A stretch of 64,000 bases of DNA from Rudanella paleaurantiibacter (GCF_009184635.1 NZ_WELI01000001.1:434001-498000), one strand, 5' to 3'; shown: positions 33,906-42,233, numbered from the stretch's first letter. Made by a program: numbers and translations. The notes: generated from the letters alone by a model not told the origin.

Positions 33906-36562
33906 GCCAATCCTTTATCGCGCATTTTACTGAACTCCCGATACCGCCGTACGGTCGACATACCAAAGCCAAGGGCTACTATCAGCGTTCCGATCCACAA
34001 GACGTTGATCAGTGGCTTTTCGTAGGCTTTCATCACAATGTAGTCGCGCTGTGTGGTGTTGACCCCGAAGGTGAAATTGCCCGTGCGTGGGTCGATCTCC
34101 ATCAGTTGCATCCGAACACCGAGTTCGTCGCTTACAAACGCCGGGCGTGCCACCATTTTGTCGCGGATGATGAACGAAGGAGTCAGCATGTACTCCCCAT
34201 TTTTGTCGAGCACCCGAACCTGCGCCTGCACGGCGGCATCGCCGGGGCCGAGCGTAACGCCATCGACTTTATCAACCCGCGTCACGTTGTCCAGAATGGC
34301 CACGTAATCGTTCACAAAGAATGTGTCGCGCACGGCTACACTGAATGTTTCGGTACGGCTCCACTCGTTATCGGCGTTCGGGTCCGGCACCGACGACACG
34401 TGCGTGTACAAATCCCGGCCGGCGTTGCGCTTAATATCAGGCGATACCAGCAGGCCCATACGGGGGTTAGCCTGTGCGCGTGGGAAAAGCGTGAAGATTT
34501 TGCCGTCGGGCTCGCGGTACTCTACCTCGTAGTACACGTTTTCGGGGTAAAGCGCCAGCGTATCGCCTTTCTTGTGGTAAACCTTTCCGTTTTGCTCAAT
34601 ATCACGCTGGGCAATGCCGTGGAAGTCGCCTTCGATAACCGTTACCCAGGAGCGGGGCACGTAGCCCGGCACATCCCGAATTTCGATGCGCTGCCCCCGG
34701 TAGGTCATCTGAAACTTGTCCATACGCTCCGGCTGATTGATCCAGAGCAGTACGTTCTCTTTGTTTTCCTGGTTATTGTTCTTCGTAAACTCGTCGCGCT
34801 TCGAGATCGGGATGCCGCTATTGTTAATCGAAATGACTTTCGAGTAGCCCGCTGAGAACAGTATCCCGATAAGCATAAGCGCCATACCGATGTGCGCCAC
34901 CGCCCCGCCCGACAGGCGGTAGTTGCCCCGGATAATGCCCCAGAGAACGGTGCCGTTAGTGACCAGCGCAAACACTGAGGCCACCGTCAGAACAATGTAA
35001 ATCGGGTTCGACATCTTGGCGACGACAATGATCCCGGCACTCAGCAATAATGTGATGATACCGGGCGTGGTTAGCGCCGTCCAGTTGCGACCTTCTACTT
35101 TACGCCACCAGAGGTACTGCCCCACACCGGTAAGGATGGCAATGATGATAAAGAACCAAACCTGAAACTTGTTGTAGTGGGCAATCTGATCGGCAGGAAG
35201 AGCCAGGTTCGAGATGATCCCGAATCCTTCCATGATTTTGTTGTACACCGGAATCGACGTGGTGGCAATCACCTGAAAAGCCGCCAGTGTAAGTGTGGTC
35301 GCCCCAATGAACAGCCAGAATTCCTTGGTGTAAATAGAGGCTTCTTCGGCATCGGTGGGTATTACTTTCCATTTCCGGGCCATAATCAGCACCGCCCCCA
35401 CCACAAACACCAGCATGTACACGAGCAACTGCCCCGACAGGCCGAGGTCGGTAAACGAGTGTACCGAGGCATTGCCCAGAATACCACTCCGGGTAAGGAA
35501 TGTTGAGTACAAAATGAGCAGGAACGTCGAGATGGTCAGAATCACGGTTGTTTTCAGACCAATCGAGCTTTTGCGGGCAATAAGCATGGTGTGCAGACTG
35601 GCCACGAGTACGAGCCACGGCACATACACCGAGTTTTCGACGGGGTCCCAGTTCCAGTAGCCCCCAAAGTTGAGGGTTTCGTAGGCCCAGTAGCCACCCA
35701 TCATGATACCAACGCCGAGAATCAGGCCGCCTACGAGCGTCCAGGGCAGTGCCGGCCGAATCCATTCAAGGGGCTGGTTGCGCCACAAGCCGGCAATACA
35801 GTAGGCGAAGGGTACCAGCGTGAGTGCATAACCCAGAAACAGGGTGGGCGGGTGAATCACCATCCAGTAGTTCTGGAGCAGGGGGTTCAGGCCGTTACCA
35901 TCTTTCGGAACGAAGTTAGGGTCAGTAGCGAAGATGGGGGTATCGGGCATGGCTTCGCGCAGCAATAGAAACGGCGAGCTACCAATCTTAAACGTACCGC
36001 CAAACACCACACCCAGAATCATGGATGCCAAAAACGCCTGTACCAACGCAAATACCGTCATCATGGGGGCTTCCCACTGTTTGTTGGTGTTGATCAGGAT
36101 AACGCCCAGGAAGGCATTCCAGAACAGCCACAGCAAAAAGCTACCTTCCTGCCCTTCCCAAAAACACGAGATCATGTACTGCACCGGCAACGCCAGCGAT
36201 GAGTGACTCCAGGCGTAGTGGTATTCAAAATAGTGGTTGTAAACAATGTAGTACAGGCACACAATGACCCCTACAATAGCCGCACCGTGTACATAGAAGG
36301 CCCAGCGGGCCAGCGAACGCCAATCGTCGCGGGCGGGTAGGGTAGCCTTGCCCGTATTTGCCTGTTTAGGCCGTTTGGTAGCCACGCTACCCCGGCTTGT
36401 TTCGCCGGCATAGGCCAGTTCGGGTTCAGATACGGCTTCGGCCTGAAGCGCCTGCCCTTTACCGAGTGCTGAAAGCAGATAGGCGACCGTAGCCACCAAC
36501 GCCGTCACAAACGACAGAATTACAAAAAAGTGGCCAACCTGGCCGATGGTTTCGTGAATCAT
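33902..36562 (-). CDS. ccmF: Cytochrome c maturation protein CcmF (haem lyase component)
   Basis: An 886-residue multi-pass inner-membrane protein. The haem-handling WWD region is seen as MGGYWAYETLNFGGYWNWDP plus VENSVYVPWL (around residues 290-325), and conserved histidines lie in MVIHPPTLFLGY. At 886 residues it exceeds the E. coli protein (about 650), mainly through an extra soluble region around residues 620-800 before the final helix. CcmF moves haem from CcmE to apocytochrome. Its ATG overlaps the toxin gene's stop by 4 bases, so the toxin-antitoxin pair lies directly upstream within the same transcript. Confidence 0.95.
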   Translation of the reverse strand: MIHETIGQVGHFFVILSFVTALVATVAYLLSALGKGQALQAEAVSEPELAYAGETSRGSVATKRPKQANTGKATLPARDDWRSLARWAFYVHGAAIVGVIVCLYYIVYNHYFEYHYAWSHSSLALPVQYMISCFWEGQEGSFLLWLFWNAFLGVILINTNKQWEAPMMTVFALVQAFLASMILGVVFGGTFKIGSSPFLLLREAMPDTPIFATDPNFVPKDGNGLNPLLQNYWMVIHPPTLFLGYALTLVPFAYCIAGLWRNQPLEWIRPALPWTLVGGLILGVGIMMGGYWAYETLNFGGYWNWDPVENSVYVPWLVLVASLHTMLIARKSSIGLKTTVILTISTFLLILYSTFLTRSGILGNASVHSFTDLGLSGQLLVYMLVFVVGAVLIMARKWKVIPTDAEEASIYTKEFWLFIGATTLTLAAFQVIATTSIPVYNKIMEGFGIISNLALPADQIAHYNKFQVWFFIIIAILTGVGQYLWWRKVEGRNWTALTTPGIITLLLSAGIIVVAKMSNPIYIVLTVASVFALVTNGTVLWGIIRGNYRLSGGAVAHIGMALMLIGILFSAGYSKVISINNSGIPISKRDEFTKNNNQENKENVLLWINQPERMDKFQMTYRGQRIEIRDVPGYVPRSWVTVIEGDFHGIAQRDIEQNGKVYHKKGDTLALYPENVYYEVEYREPDGKIFTLFPRAQANPRMGLLVSPDIKRNAGRDLYTHVSSVPDPNADNEWSRTETFSVAVRDTFFVNDYVAILDNVTRVDKVDGVTLGPGDAAVQAQVRVLDKNGEYMLTPSFIIRDKMVARPAFVSDELGVRMQLMEIDPRTGNFTFGVNTTQRDYIVMKAYEKPLINVLWIGTLIVALGFGMSTVRRYREFSKMRDKGLA

Positions 36563-36828
36563 AACCGCTTAATGAGGTTGTTATACGTTGAGTGATGACC
36601 AATCCAGAACCAATACATATCATCACCCTCTAAAAGCCCAAGTGCCCGGTAGTGATCGCCCACCCGGGCTGACCATAAACCATCACGGCCTTTTATTTCC
36701 TTAAAGTGCAAAGAAGGGTGCTCTGGGTCAGCTTTTACTAACGCAAAGTTCTTATCAGCTAACTCCTGAATAGCTTCTGGTAAATCGAAATAGCATTTCC
36801 AGAATTTACCCGTCGCCCTGTGGTTCAT
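36559..36828 (-). CDS. RelE/ParE-type toxin inside the ccm operon
   Basis: An 89-residue basic protein with the compact RelE/ParE fold pattern: MNHRATGKFWKCYFDLPEAI at the N-terminus, LHFKEIKGRDGLWSARVGDHYRAL in the core (read as two beta strands around ARVGDHYRA) and FWIGHHSTYNNLI at the end. Family members cleave mRNA at the ribosome or act on gyrase, and which applies is not evident. The ATG overlaps the antitoxin stop (ATGA, 36825-36828) and the stop overlaps the ccmF start (36559-36562). Base composition over 36601-36900 is 45% GC by my count, well below the neighbouring ccm genes, which suggests acquisition. Confidence 0.82.
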   Translation of the reverse strand: MNHRATGKFWKCYFDLPEAIQELADKNFALVKADPEHPSLHFKEIKGRDGLWSARVGDHYRALGLLEGDDMYWFWIGHHSTYNNLIKRL

Positions 36829-37022
36829 AAAGGCTTAAAATCACCTTTACGAATTTCTTCCTTAGCGTCACGGATTAAATGGTCCAGACGACCCGTTACG
36901 GCGTCTTCTTCAAGCTGCTTATCCCACTGCTGATTCATGTATTCAGTGAACCAATCCGACAGCTGCCACTTTTCCTGATCGCTTAGTTGGCTAATCGCGA
37001 TCTCGATTTCCTGAACGCTCAT
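36825..37022 (-). CDS. Antitoxin partner of the RelE/ParE-type toxin
   Basis: A 65-residue acidic, helical protein starting MSVQEIEIAISQLSDQEKWQ, with an aromatic segment (WFTEYMNQQWDKQLEED) and a charged C-terminal tail that would wrap the toxin. This pattern is common for small antitoxins encoded before ParE/RelE toxins. The start at 37022 is chosen because its ATG forms a 4-base ATGA overlap with the ccmE stop (37019-37021). The upstream extension would sit in ccmE coding sequence. It has no readable DNA-binding domain, so autoregulation is unclear. Confidence 0.78.
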   Translation of the reverse strand: MSVQEIEIAISQLSDQEKWQLSDWFTEYMNQQWDKQLEEDAVTGRLDHLIRDAKEEIRKGDFKPL

Positions 37023-37459
37023 AGCTTTGCCGTTTTTGCCTCGTGTTCTGTTGTTTCCAACTTTCCATCCTGATACTTCGAGGGGCATTTCAGCAGGATC
37101 TTGTTGCACTGGAAGTGATTACCTTCTACAGCGCCGATCACCACAATCTGCTCCGAGCGGTCAAAGTCCTGCGGTTTGGGACTGTTGTACACTACCCGGC
37201 GGGCATTATTCTCGTTATCCACGAGGGTAAACTCAAAATGATTCGGGTCAATCTGGGGATTGTACAGCATATCCGTGATACGGCCGCTACCGTCCTTGGG
37301 CAGCTTACCAACCACGTGTACCATGTCGCCGTTACCTTCTTTGGCCATGGCTTCTGCCTTGGTGAAGGTGGTATAGACACTGGCGTCACCGGCTGTTGAA
37401 ACGATGATGCCAATGGCAATGGCAATCACAATGATTCCGAGAATATGTGTCAGTTTCAT
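37019..37459 (-). CDS. ccmE: Haem chaperone CcmE, CxxxY variant
   Basis: A 146-residue protein with an N-terminal anchor (about residues 5-23) and the CcmE OB-fold core (VHVVGKLPKDGSG, FTLVDNENNARRVVYN, FDRSEQIVVIGAVEGNHFQ). The haem-attachment site reads LLKCPSKYQDG. A cysteine replaces the usual histidine of HxxxY, giving the CxxxY form known from archaea and some bacteria such as Desulfovibrio. The downstream order ccmE-antitoxin-toxin-ccmF is coupled by ATGA overlaps. No ccmH or ccmI gene is in the window. Confidence 0.93.
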   Translation of the reverse strand: MKLTHILGIIVIAIAIGIIVSTAGDASVYTTFTKAEAMAKEGNGDMVHVVGKLPKDGSGRITDMLYNPQIDPNHFEFTLVDNENNARRVVYNSPKPQDFDRSEQIVVIGAVEGNHFQCNKILLKCPSKYQDGKLETTEHEAKTAKL

Positions 37460-37490
37460 GTTTGCAATTCAGTGTGTTACGGAGATAAAA

Positions 37491-37724
37491 TTAAGCATCA
37501 AGCGGCTTCTTGTCCAGCCTTTTGCGTTGTACTTCTTTTTCTACACGGCCCAATTGCCGATCCAGCCGAATCAGATACGTAATCAGCCCGGCAAACACGA
37601 CGGCTATAACGAGTACAACCACCCAGATTTTGCCATCGGCCCGGAGCTGATCGGCCATTTCAACCGATTCGGGCTGTTGGAACCAACTAGTCAACGCCAG
37701 CGAAAGCGAAAGAAGTACATTCAT
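37491..37724 (-). CDS. ccmD: CcmD-like small membrane protein
   Basis: A 77-residue protein with a short N-terminal hydrophobic stretch, a main membrane segment (IWVVVLVIAVVFAGLITYLI) and a basic, charged C-terminus (RLDRQLGRVEKEVQRKRLD). In ccm systems CcmD is a small single-pass protein that stabilises CcmC and CcmE. Position directly between ccmC and ccmE, and 30 bases before ccmE, fits. The sequence itself is too short for certainty. Confidence 0.78.
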   Translation of the reverse strand: MNVLLSLSLALTSWFQQPESVEMADQLRADGKIWVVVLVIAVVFAGLITYLIRLDRQLGRVEKEVQRKRLDKKPLDA

Positions 37725-37826
37725 GAAAGTATGTTTTGGGAGTTCCGGGCGGGCCGGAACATTGACTTAACTAAGCAAAAATTGAGATAAACGTGGGTCG
37801 GCTTTATAACAGCAAAACCGGCTGAA

Positions 37827-38486
37827 TCATTCCTCGATGTAGGCCTCAATTCGCCAGGTGCGAACCCGTATTTCGGTAATCCAGACGCCGAGCAGCGTAA
37901 ACCCAATCACGGCCGGATAAAACACCATCCGCATCTGATTGTCCATATCGTACTGCCCAAAAGCGGGGTTACCTCCGTTGCCGGGGTGCAGCGAATCGGT
38001 CAGGCGGGGTACAATGAAAATAAGCGGAATGAATACCGCAAACGCAAAGATGTTGTACACCGACGAGATGCGGGCCCGGCGCTGCTCATCATCAAACGAG
38101 CCGCGCAGAATCACGTAGGCCAGATACAGCAGCATACCCACGGCTACACTGTTGAGTTTAGGGTCGTTAGGCCAGGGCTCGCCCCAGGTAAAGTTAGCCC
38201 AGATAGAGCCGGTCAGGCAGCCCAGCAGGCCAAATACCAGTGCCGTATTGGTAAACTCGACGGCTACGCGGTCGTGCTCGGGGTTGCCCGAGCGCAGGTA
38301 ACGCCCGGAGAAAATAGCCGCCGTTAAGAGCAGAATGACCATGCCAAACCAGAGCGGAACGTGGAAATACACATTCCGGATACTTTCATTCAGAATCGGC
38401 TGACGCGGAGTCGGGCCGAGTAATCCCCAGAACACTACGTACGTTAGAAGCAGGACAGCAACGCCCTTCCACCAGTTCTTTTTCAT
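37827..38486 (-). CDS. ccmC: Cytochrome c maturation protein CcmC
   Basis: A 219-residue protein with six membrane segments and the tryptophan-rich haem-handling motif TWGEPWPNDPKL (around residues 100-111), with nearby conserved histidine positions. CcmC presents haem for covalent loading on CcmE in the inner membrane. The length and order next to ccmB and ccmD fit the System I gene set. The next gene, ccmD, starts about 100 bases downstream. Confidence 0.93.
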   Translation of the reverse strand: MKKNWWKGVAVLLLTYVVFWGLLGPTPRQPILNESIRNVYFHVPLWFGMVILLLTAAIFSGRYLRSGNPEHDRVAVEFTNTALVFGLLGCLTGSIWANFTWGEPWPNDPKLNSVAVGMLLYLAYVILRGSFDDEQRRARISSVYNIFAFAVFIPLIFIVPRLTDSLHPGNGGNPAFGQYDMDNQMRMVFYPAVIGFTLLGVWITEIRVRTWRIEAYIEE

Positions 38487-38621
38487 CGTTTATAGTTTTT
38501 GGTTTTTGGTCTTTCGTTTTTGGTTGTAAAGCACAACGGGTAAACACAACTGCAATAAGGGGCGCTGTTTATCCTAAAACTGGCTCGTCGACAACCATAA
38601 ACAATAAACTCAAAACCCGTT

Positions 38622-39296
38622 TCAGCTCCGCCATATAAACGGAAACAACAAGCCCGAAAGCACCAGCACAATGGCGTCGATGGCCAGCAGGGTGATAATC
38701 TCGTCGCTGCTCAAGCTCCGGTCGAGCCCGTCGAGGGCACTTTTCGAAATCCGCAGCAGCATCAGCAACAGGGGCAGAATAACCGGAAAGCTCAGAATGG
38801 CCATCAGAGTGGCCGAGTTCTCGGCTTTCGAAGCAATACCCGCTACGAGTGTGAGTGAACCGGCAAAGCCTACGGCCCCCAGCACCAGACTCAGCAGGTA
38901 CAGCGGAATATCCTGCACCGGATTACCGAGCACAAAGGCGTAGGTCACAAACCCCAGCCCGGCCAGCACCAGCATCAGCACCGTGTTGTACAGAATCTTG
39001 GAAACAATGATCTGGAGCGGACTGGCCACGGTGTAGTAGTACAGCAGCCGACCGGCGCGTTCCTGCACAAAGCTTTTGGCCACTGCATTGATGGCCGAAA
39101 ACAGCAGAATAATCCAGAAAACGGTGTTCCAGACAATGGGCGTCAGCTGCCCCCGGCGGGCGTTGAAGCTGAGGTAGCACACAAATACGGCCCCCACAAT
39201 GTACAAAAGCATACCATTGAGAGCGTAGCGTTGCCGCCACTCCAGCACAAACTCTTTACGCATCAGGGCACCTATCTGCCGCATCGATTCTGACAT
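38622..39296 (-). CDS. ccmB: Haem exporter/CcmABCD subunit CcmB
   Basis: A 224-residue integral membrane protein with six hydrophobic segments. N-terminal MSESMRQIGALMRKEFVLEWRQRY is typical of CcmB. It forms the membrane part of the CcmABCD complex, and ccmA is not in the window, so it must be elsewhere. The start at 39296 is chosen over the TTG-led extension because the -7 box lies at 39322-39315. An ATG at 39284 is the alternative. It heads the ccm operon on the minus strand. Confidence 0.92.
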   Translation of the reverse strand: MSESMRQIGALMRKEFVLEWRQRYALNGMLLYIVGAVFVCYLSFNARRGQLTPIVWNTVFWIILLFSAINAVAKSFVQERAGRLLYYYTVASPLQIIVSKILYNTVLMLVLAGLGFVTYAFVLGNPVQDIPLYLLSLVLGAVGFAGSLTLVAGIASKAENSATLMAILSFPVILPLLLMLLRISKSALDGLDRSLSSDEIITLLAIDAIVLVLSGLLFPFIWRS

Positions 39297-39314
39297 ACCT
39301 AAACAATCGGGTTG

Positions 39315-39322
39315 CAAAGTTA
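39315..39322 (-). promoter_or_regulatory. -7 element TAACTTTG for the ccm operon
   Basis: On the minus strand TAACTTTG matches TAnnTTTG, about 19 bases before the ATG at 39296. No good TTG lies at the standard distance. It is the only promoter-like match I find for the ccmB-to-ccmF run, and none is seen inside the ccmE gene ahead of the antitoxin. Confidence 0.5.
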
Positions 39323-39492
39323 CGGCTTAGACGGTGAAGTTGCAGGGTAAAGTAGACAATGTTTCGGGGGTAAATGGTAGCCTCGCCTACGACCCACCCG
39401 GTATGGACTAGCGGCCTGCCAACCCGACTACCCGGTGCAGCGAACCTAAACTTTGAGTTGTGGCTTGCACAGACAAACTTTCCGTTGTAAAC

Positions 39493-39525
39493 TTGCGTTA
39501 ATTAAACTGAATCTAAATAGTTTTG
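39493..39525 (+). promoter_or_regulatory. Promoter for feoAB
   Basis: TTG (39493-39495) and TAGTTTTG (39518-39525) are spaced by 22 bases. The expected start is near 39532 and the feoA ATG is at 39551. Confidence 0.65.
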
Positions 39526-39550
39526 GCCGTTTCGATGCGGCACCACCGTT

Positions 39551-39775
39551 ATGAGCAAGCGTAGTGTTGCTGACCTGAAAATTGGCGAGCGGGCCACCAT
39601 CCAGTCGTTCAATGACCAGTTGATGTCGCTCAAACTCCTCGAAATGGGTTGCCTGCCCGGTGCTGAGGTGTGTCTGCACTGCAAAGCTCCACTGGGCGAT
39701 CCGATCTGCCTCAACGTAGCCGGGTACTGCTTGTCTATGCGTCGATCCGAGGCCGCTACTATCCTTGTTGAATAG
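39551..39775 (+). CDS. feoA: FeoA-like ferrous iron transport accessory protein
   Basis: A 74-residue SH3-like protein. The pattern KIGERATIQSFN, LKLLEMGCLPGAEV and a closing SMRRSEAATILVE matches FeoA, including the LLEMG-PG turn. FeoA supports FeoB-dependent Fe(II) uptake in the cytoplasm. It lies directly upstream of feoB, with a 100-base gap that contains a word-repeat inverted repeat, and has its own promoter. Confidence 0.92.
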   Translation: MSKRSVADLKIGERATIQSFNDQLMSLKLLEMGCLPGAEVCLHCKAPLGDPICLNVAGYCLSMRRSEAATILVE

Positions 39776-39793
39776 TTTTCAGTGTACTGTTTT

Positions 39794-39869
39794 CAGTTTA
39801 CAGTTGTAGATACCCGATAGCAAAGTCAGAACTGCAAACTGTGAACTGCAAGCTGGAAACTGTAAACTG
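39794..39869. repeat. Inverted repeat just upstream of the feoB start
   Basis: CAGTTTACAGTT (39794-39805) and AACTGTAAACTG (39858-39869) are perfect 12-base complements. They sit in a region made of variants of the word AACTGCAAACTG between feoA and feoB. The right arm ends 8 bases before the feoB TTG start, where a ribosome-binding site would be expected. Confidence 0.65.
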
Positions 39870-39877
39870 TAACTGTT

Positions 39878-41992
39878 TTGTCTGCCCCCGTAATAGCCCT
39901 TGTGGGCAACCCCAATGCCGGTAAGTCGTCGCTGTTTAATCAGTTGACCGGCCTGCGCCAGAAAACCGGAAACTTTCCCGGTGTTACCGTCGATAAAAAA
40001 TCCGGTACCTGGCCCCTTGATGCCCAGACTACGGCAACCATTGTCGATCTGCCGGGTGTTTACTCCATCTACCCCAAGTCGTTAGACGAGCAACTCGTAA
40101 CTGATATTCTGGCTAATCCGGCGCATCCTGATTACCCGGATGTTGCTATTGTTGTGGTTGATGCCTCGAACCTGCACCGGAATCTGCTCCTGTTTACCCA
40201 GATTGCTGATTTGGGCGTCCCGACCATTCTGGCGCTGAACATGCTCGATGTGGCCCGTGACGAGGGCAAAGAGGTCAACGGCGCCCGGCTCGCCATGCGA
40301 TTGGGCGTACCCGTAATTCGGATCAACGCCCGTACCGGCGAAGGCCTCGATCAGGTACGGAAGGCGGTTCAGGGGCAATTGCTACAACCGACGTTGCCGG
40401 CCAAACTCTTCTATGATCCGGCCGAAGAAATCCCGGAACTGATTGGCGAAACGCGTGAGCAGTACAAGCTCGATAACAATTATCTGGCGTTGCAGTACCT
40501 GATTCAGCACGACGGGTTTTCGTTTCTTGGTGCCGAACAGCGGCAGGGCCTTGACACACTCATCGCCCGGCACGACTTTAGTGAGATTAAGTTTCAGGCC
40601 AACGAAACCATCACGCGCTACAAACGCATTGCAGCTCTGCTGACAGAGGCCGTTACCCAGCAGAAAACCGATGGTCAACTGACCTGGAGCCAGAAGCTCG
40701 ACCGGGTGTTGCTACATCCGCTCTGGGGCTATGCGCTATTTGGGCTGATTATGCTCCTTATTTTTCAGGCTATTTTTGCCTGGGCAACTCCCTTGCAGGA
40801 CTTTATTGATGAAGGTGTTGCCTGGCTCAACGGTACGCTGAAAGAAACTTTGCCGCCCGGTCCGCTCACCGATCTGCTTACCGATGGGATTCTGGCAGGT
40901 ATCGGCGGTATTCTGGTATTTATTCCGCAAATCGGTTTTTTGTTTTTGCTGGTGGCCCTGCTCGAAGAATCGGGTTACATGGCGCGGGTCATGGTTATCA
41001 TGGACCGAATTATGCGCAAGTTCGGGCTCAACGGCCGGAGTGTGGTGCCTCTTATTTCGGGGGTGGCCTGTGCAGTACCAGCCATTATGGCCACGCGCAG
41101 TATTGGCACCCGGCGCGACCGGCTCATTACTATTCTGGTAACGCCCCTCATGAGTTGTTCGGCGCGACTGCCTATTTACACCATTCTGATTGCCCTCGTT
41201 GTGCCCAATGAGCGGGTTCTGGGGCTGTTTAATCTGCAAGGGCTGGCACTCATGGGCCTGTACCTGCTCGGATTGTTGAGTGCTCTCATAGCGGCTTATG
41301 TGCTCAAGCTGGTTCTGAAAACAAAAGAGCGTAGCTTTTTTATCATGGAACTGCCCACGTTTAAGCTGCCCCGATGGAACAATGTGGGCCTGACGGTTTG
41401 GGAGAGCGTACGCTCGTTTGTGTGGGAGGCCGGTCGCGTCATTCTGGCTATCTCGATTGTACTCTGGGTGCTGGCTAACTATGGCCCCGGCGACTCGATG
41501 CAGCAGGCTGAAGACCGGGTGCGGGCGCAGTCGGTGGGTGTAGAAGCTGCTGAACTTGACAACCGGGTGGCCTCTGAACGGCTCGAAGCCTCGTATGCGG
41601 GCCGGTTTGGGCACTTTATCGAGCCCGCTATCCGGCCGTTGGGTTACGACTGGAAAATCGGGATTGCCCTGCTCAGTTCGTTTGCTGCCCGTGAGGTGTT
41701 TGTAGGCACCATGGCGACCATCTACAGCATTGGCGATGGAGCGGATGAAGAAGGGGTCACGATTCGGGAACGGCTCAAAGCCGAGCGAAACCCAACCACC
41801 GGCGGGCCCATGTACACCGAAGCGCTGGCGTGGTCGCTGCTTATTTTTTACGTGTTTGCCATGATGTGCATGAGTACGCTGGCCGCAACCCTGCACGAGA
41901 CCAAAAGCTGGAAGTGGCCTGCCATACAACTGGTATACATGATGCTACTGGCTTACGGAGCCGCCTATCTGACGTATCAGGCTCTTTCGTAA
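39878..41992 (+). CDS. feoB: Ferrous iron transporter FeoB
   Basis: A 704-residue Fe(II) permease. The N-terminal G domain shows G1 GNPNAGKSS (residues 9-17), G2 GVTVDKKSG, G3 DLPGVYS and the G4-like ALNMLDVAR. A helical regulatory segment precedes the membrane part. The membrane domain contains the two gate/pore motif regions, seen as SGVACAVPAIMATRS and LMSCSARLPIYT. The start is a TTG at 39878 because the nearest upstream in-frame codons reach a TAA at 39863-39865 with no ATG. The end is followed by a strong terminator. Confidence 0.96.
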   Translation: MSAPVIALVGNPNAGKSSLFNQLTGLRQKTGNFPGVTVDKKSGTWPLDAQTTATIVDLPGVYSIYPKSLDEQLVTDILANPAHPDYPDVAIVVVDASNLHRNLLLFTQIADLGVPTILALNMLDVARDEGKEVNGARLAMRLGVPVIRINARTGEGLDQVRKAVQGQLLQPTLPAKLFYDPAEEIPELIGETREQYKLDNNYLALQYLIQHDGFSFLGAEQRQGLDTLIARHDFSEIKFQANETITRYKRIAALLTEAVTQQKTDGQLTWSQKLDRVLLHPLWGYALFGLIMLLIFQAIFAWATPLQDFIDEGVAWLNGTLKETLPPGPLTDLLTDGILAGIGGILVFIPQIGFLFLLVALLEESGYMARVMVIMDRIMRKFGLNGRSVVPLISGVACAVPAIMATRSIGTRRDRLITILVTPLMSCSARLPIYTILIALVVPNERVLGLFNLQGLALMGLYLLGLLSALIAAYVLKLVLKTKERSFFIMELPTFKLPRWNNVGLTVWESVRSFVWEAGRVILAISIVLWVLANYGPGDSMQQAEDRVRAQSVGVEAAELDNRVASERLEASYAGRFGHFIEPAIRPLGYDWKIGIALLSSFAAREVFVGTMATIYSIGDGADEEGVTIRERLKAERNPTTGGPMYTEALAWSLLIFYVFAMMCMSTLAATLHETKSWKWPAIQLVYMMLLAYGAAYLTYQALS

Positions 41993-42016
41993 AGCCGGAT
42001 AGTGTTCTCCAAATCA

Positions 42017-42042
42017 AAAAAGCCCGCAAAAGCGGGCTTTTT
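42017..42042. terminator. Bidirectional terminator after feoB
   Basis: AAAAAGCCCGC (42017-42027) pairs with GCGGGCTTTTT (42032-42042) around a 4-base AAAA loop. T-runs are present in both directions, so it also serves the minus-strand small gene at 42069. Confidence 0.93.
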
Positions 42043-42068
42043 CATGGGTGTATAGATAGAAGGGAGTA

Positions 42069-42233
42069 TTACCAAAGCAACCCCTTCGAAATCAGGGGGT
42101 AAACAAAGTGATAAACGATGTAGGTGAACAAAGCGAAGGTCAGGCCTCCCAGCGCCATGGTCTGGTCCATACCCGTTTGCATTTTACGCGTAGAACGATT
42201 GGTACGTAGTGGTTTAGTGGTGAGGTTTGCCAT
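42069..42233 (-). CDS. 54-residue single-pass membrane protein
   Basis: A short reading frame not reached by standard length cut-offs. The product starts MANLTTKPLRTNRSTRKM and continues QTGMDQTMALGGLTFALFTY, then IVYHFVYPLISKGLLW and the stop TAA. It has a basic N-terminus (inside-positive), then one hydrophobic helix with polar breaks. It is flanked by the feoB terminator in the correct orientation. Codon use looks like neighbouring genes, with GC-rich third positions. Whether it is translated is unproven, but the frame, sign pattern and terminator support a real gene. Confidence 0.6.
   Translation of the reverse strand: MANLTTKPLRTNRSTRKMQTGMDQTMALGGLTFALFTYIVYHFVYPLISKGLLW

Noticed and set aside
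38487-38621. Poly-T-rich words between ccmB and ccmC resembling a decayed word-repeat hairpin
   Set aside because: The best arms match only about 10 of 13 bases with a gap. Not separable from simple T-rich sequence.
40736-41929. A 397-codon open frame on the minus strand
   Set aside because: It lies entirely antisense to feoB, whose domains are unmistakable. The frame has no motif and reads as a composition effect of GC-rich DNA.
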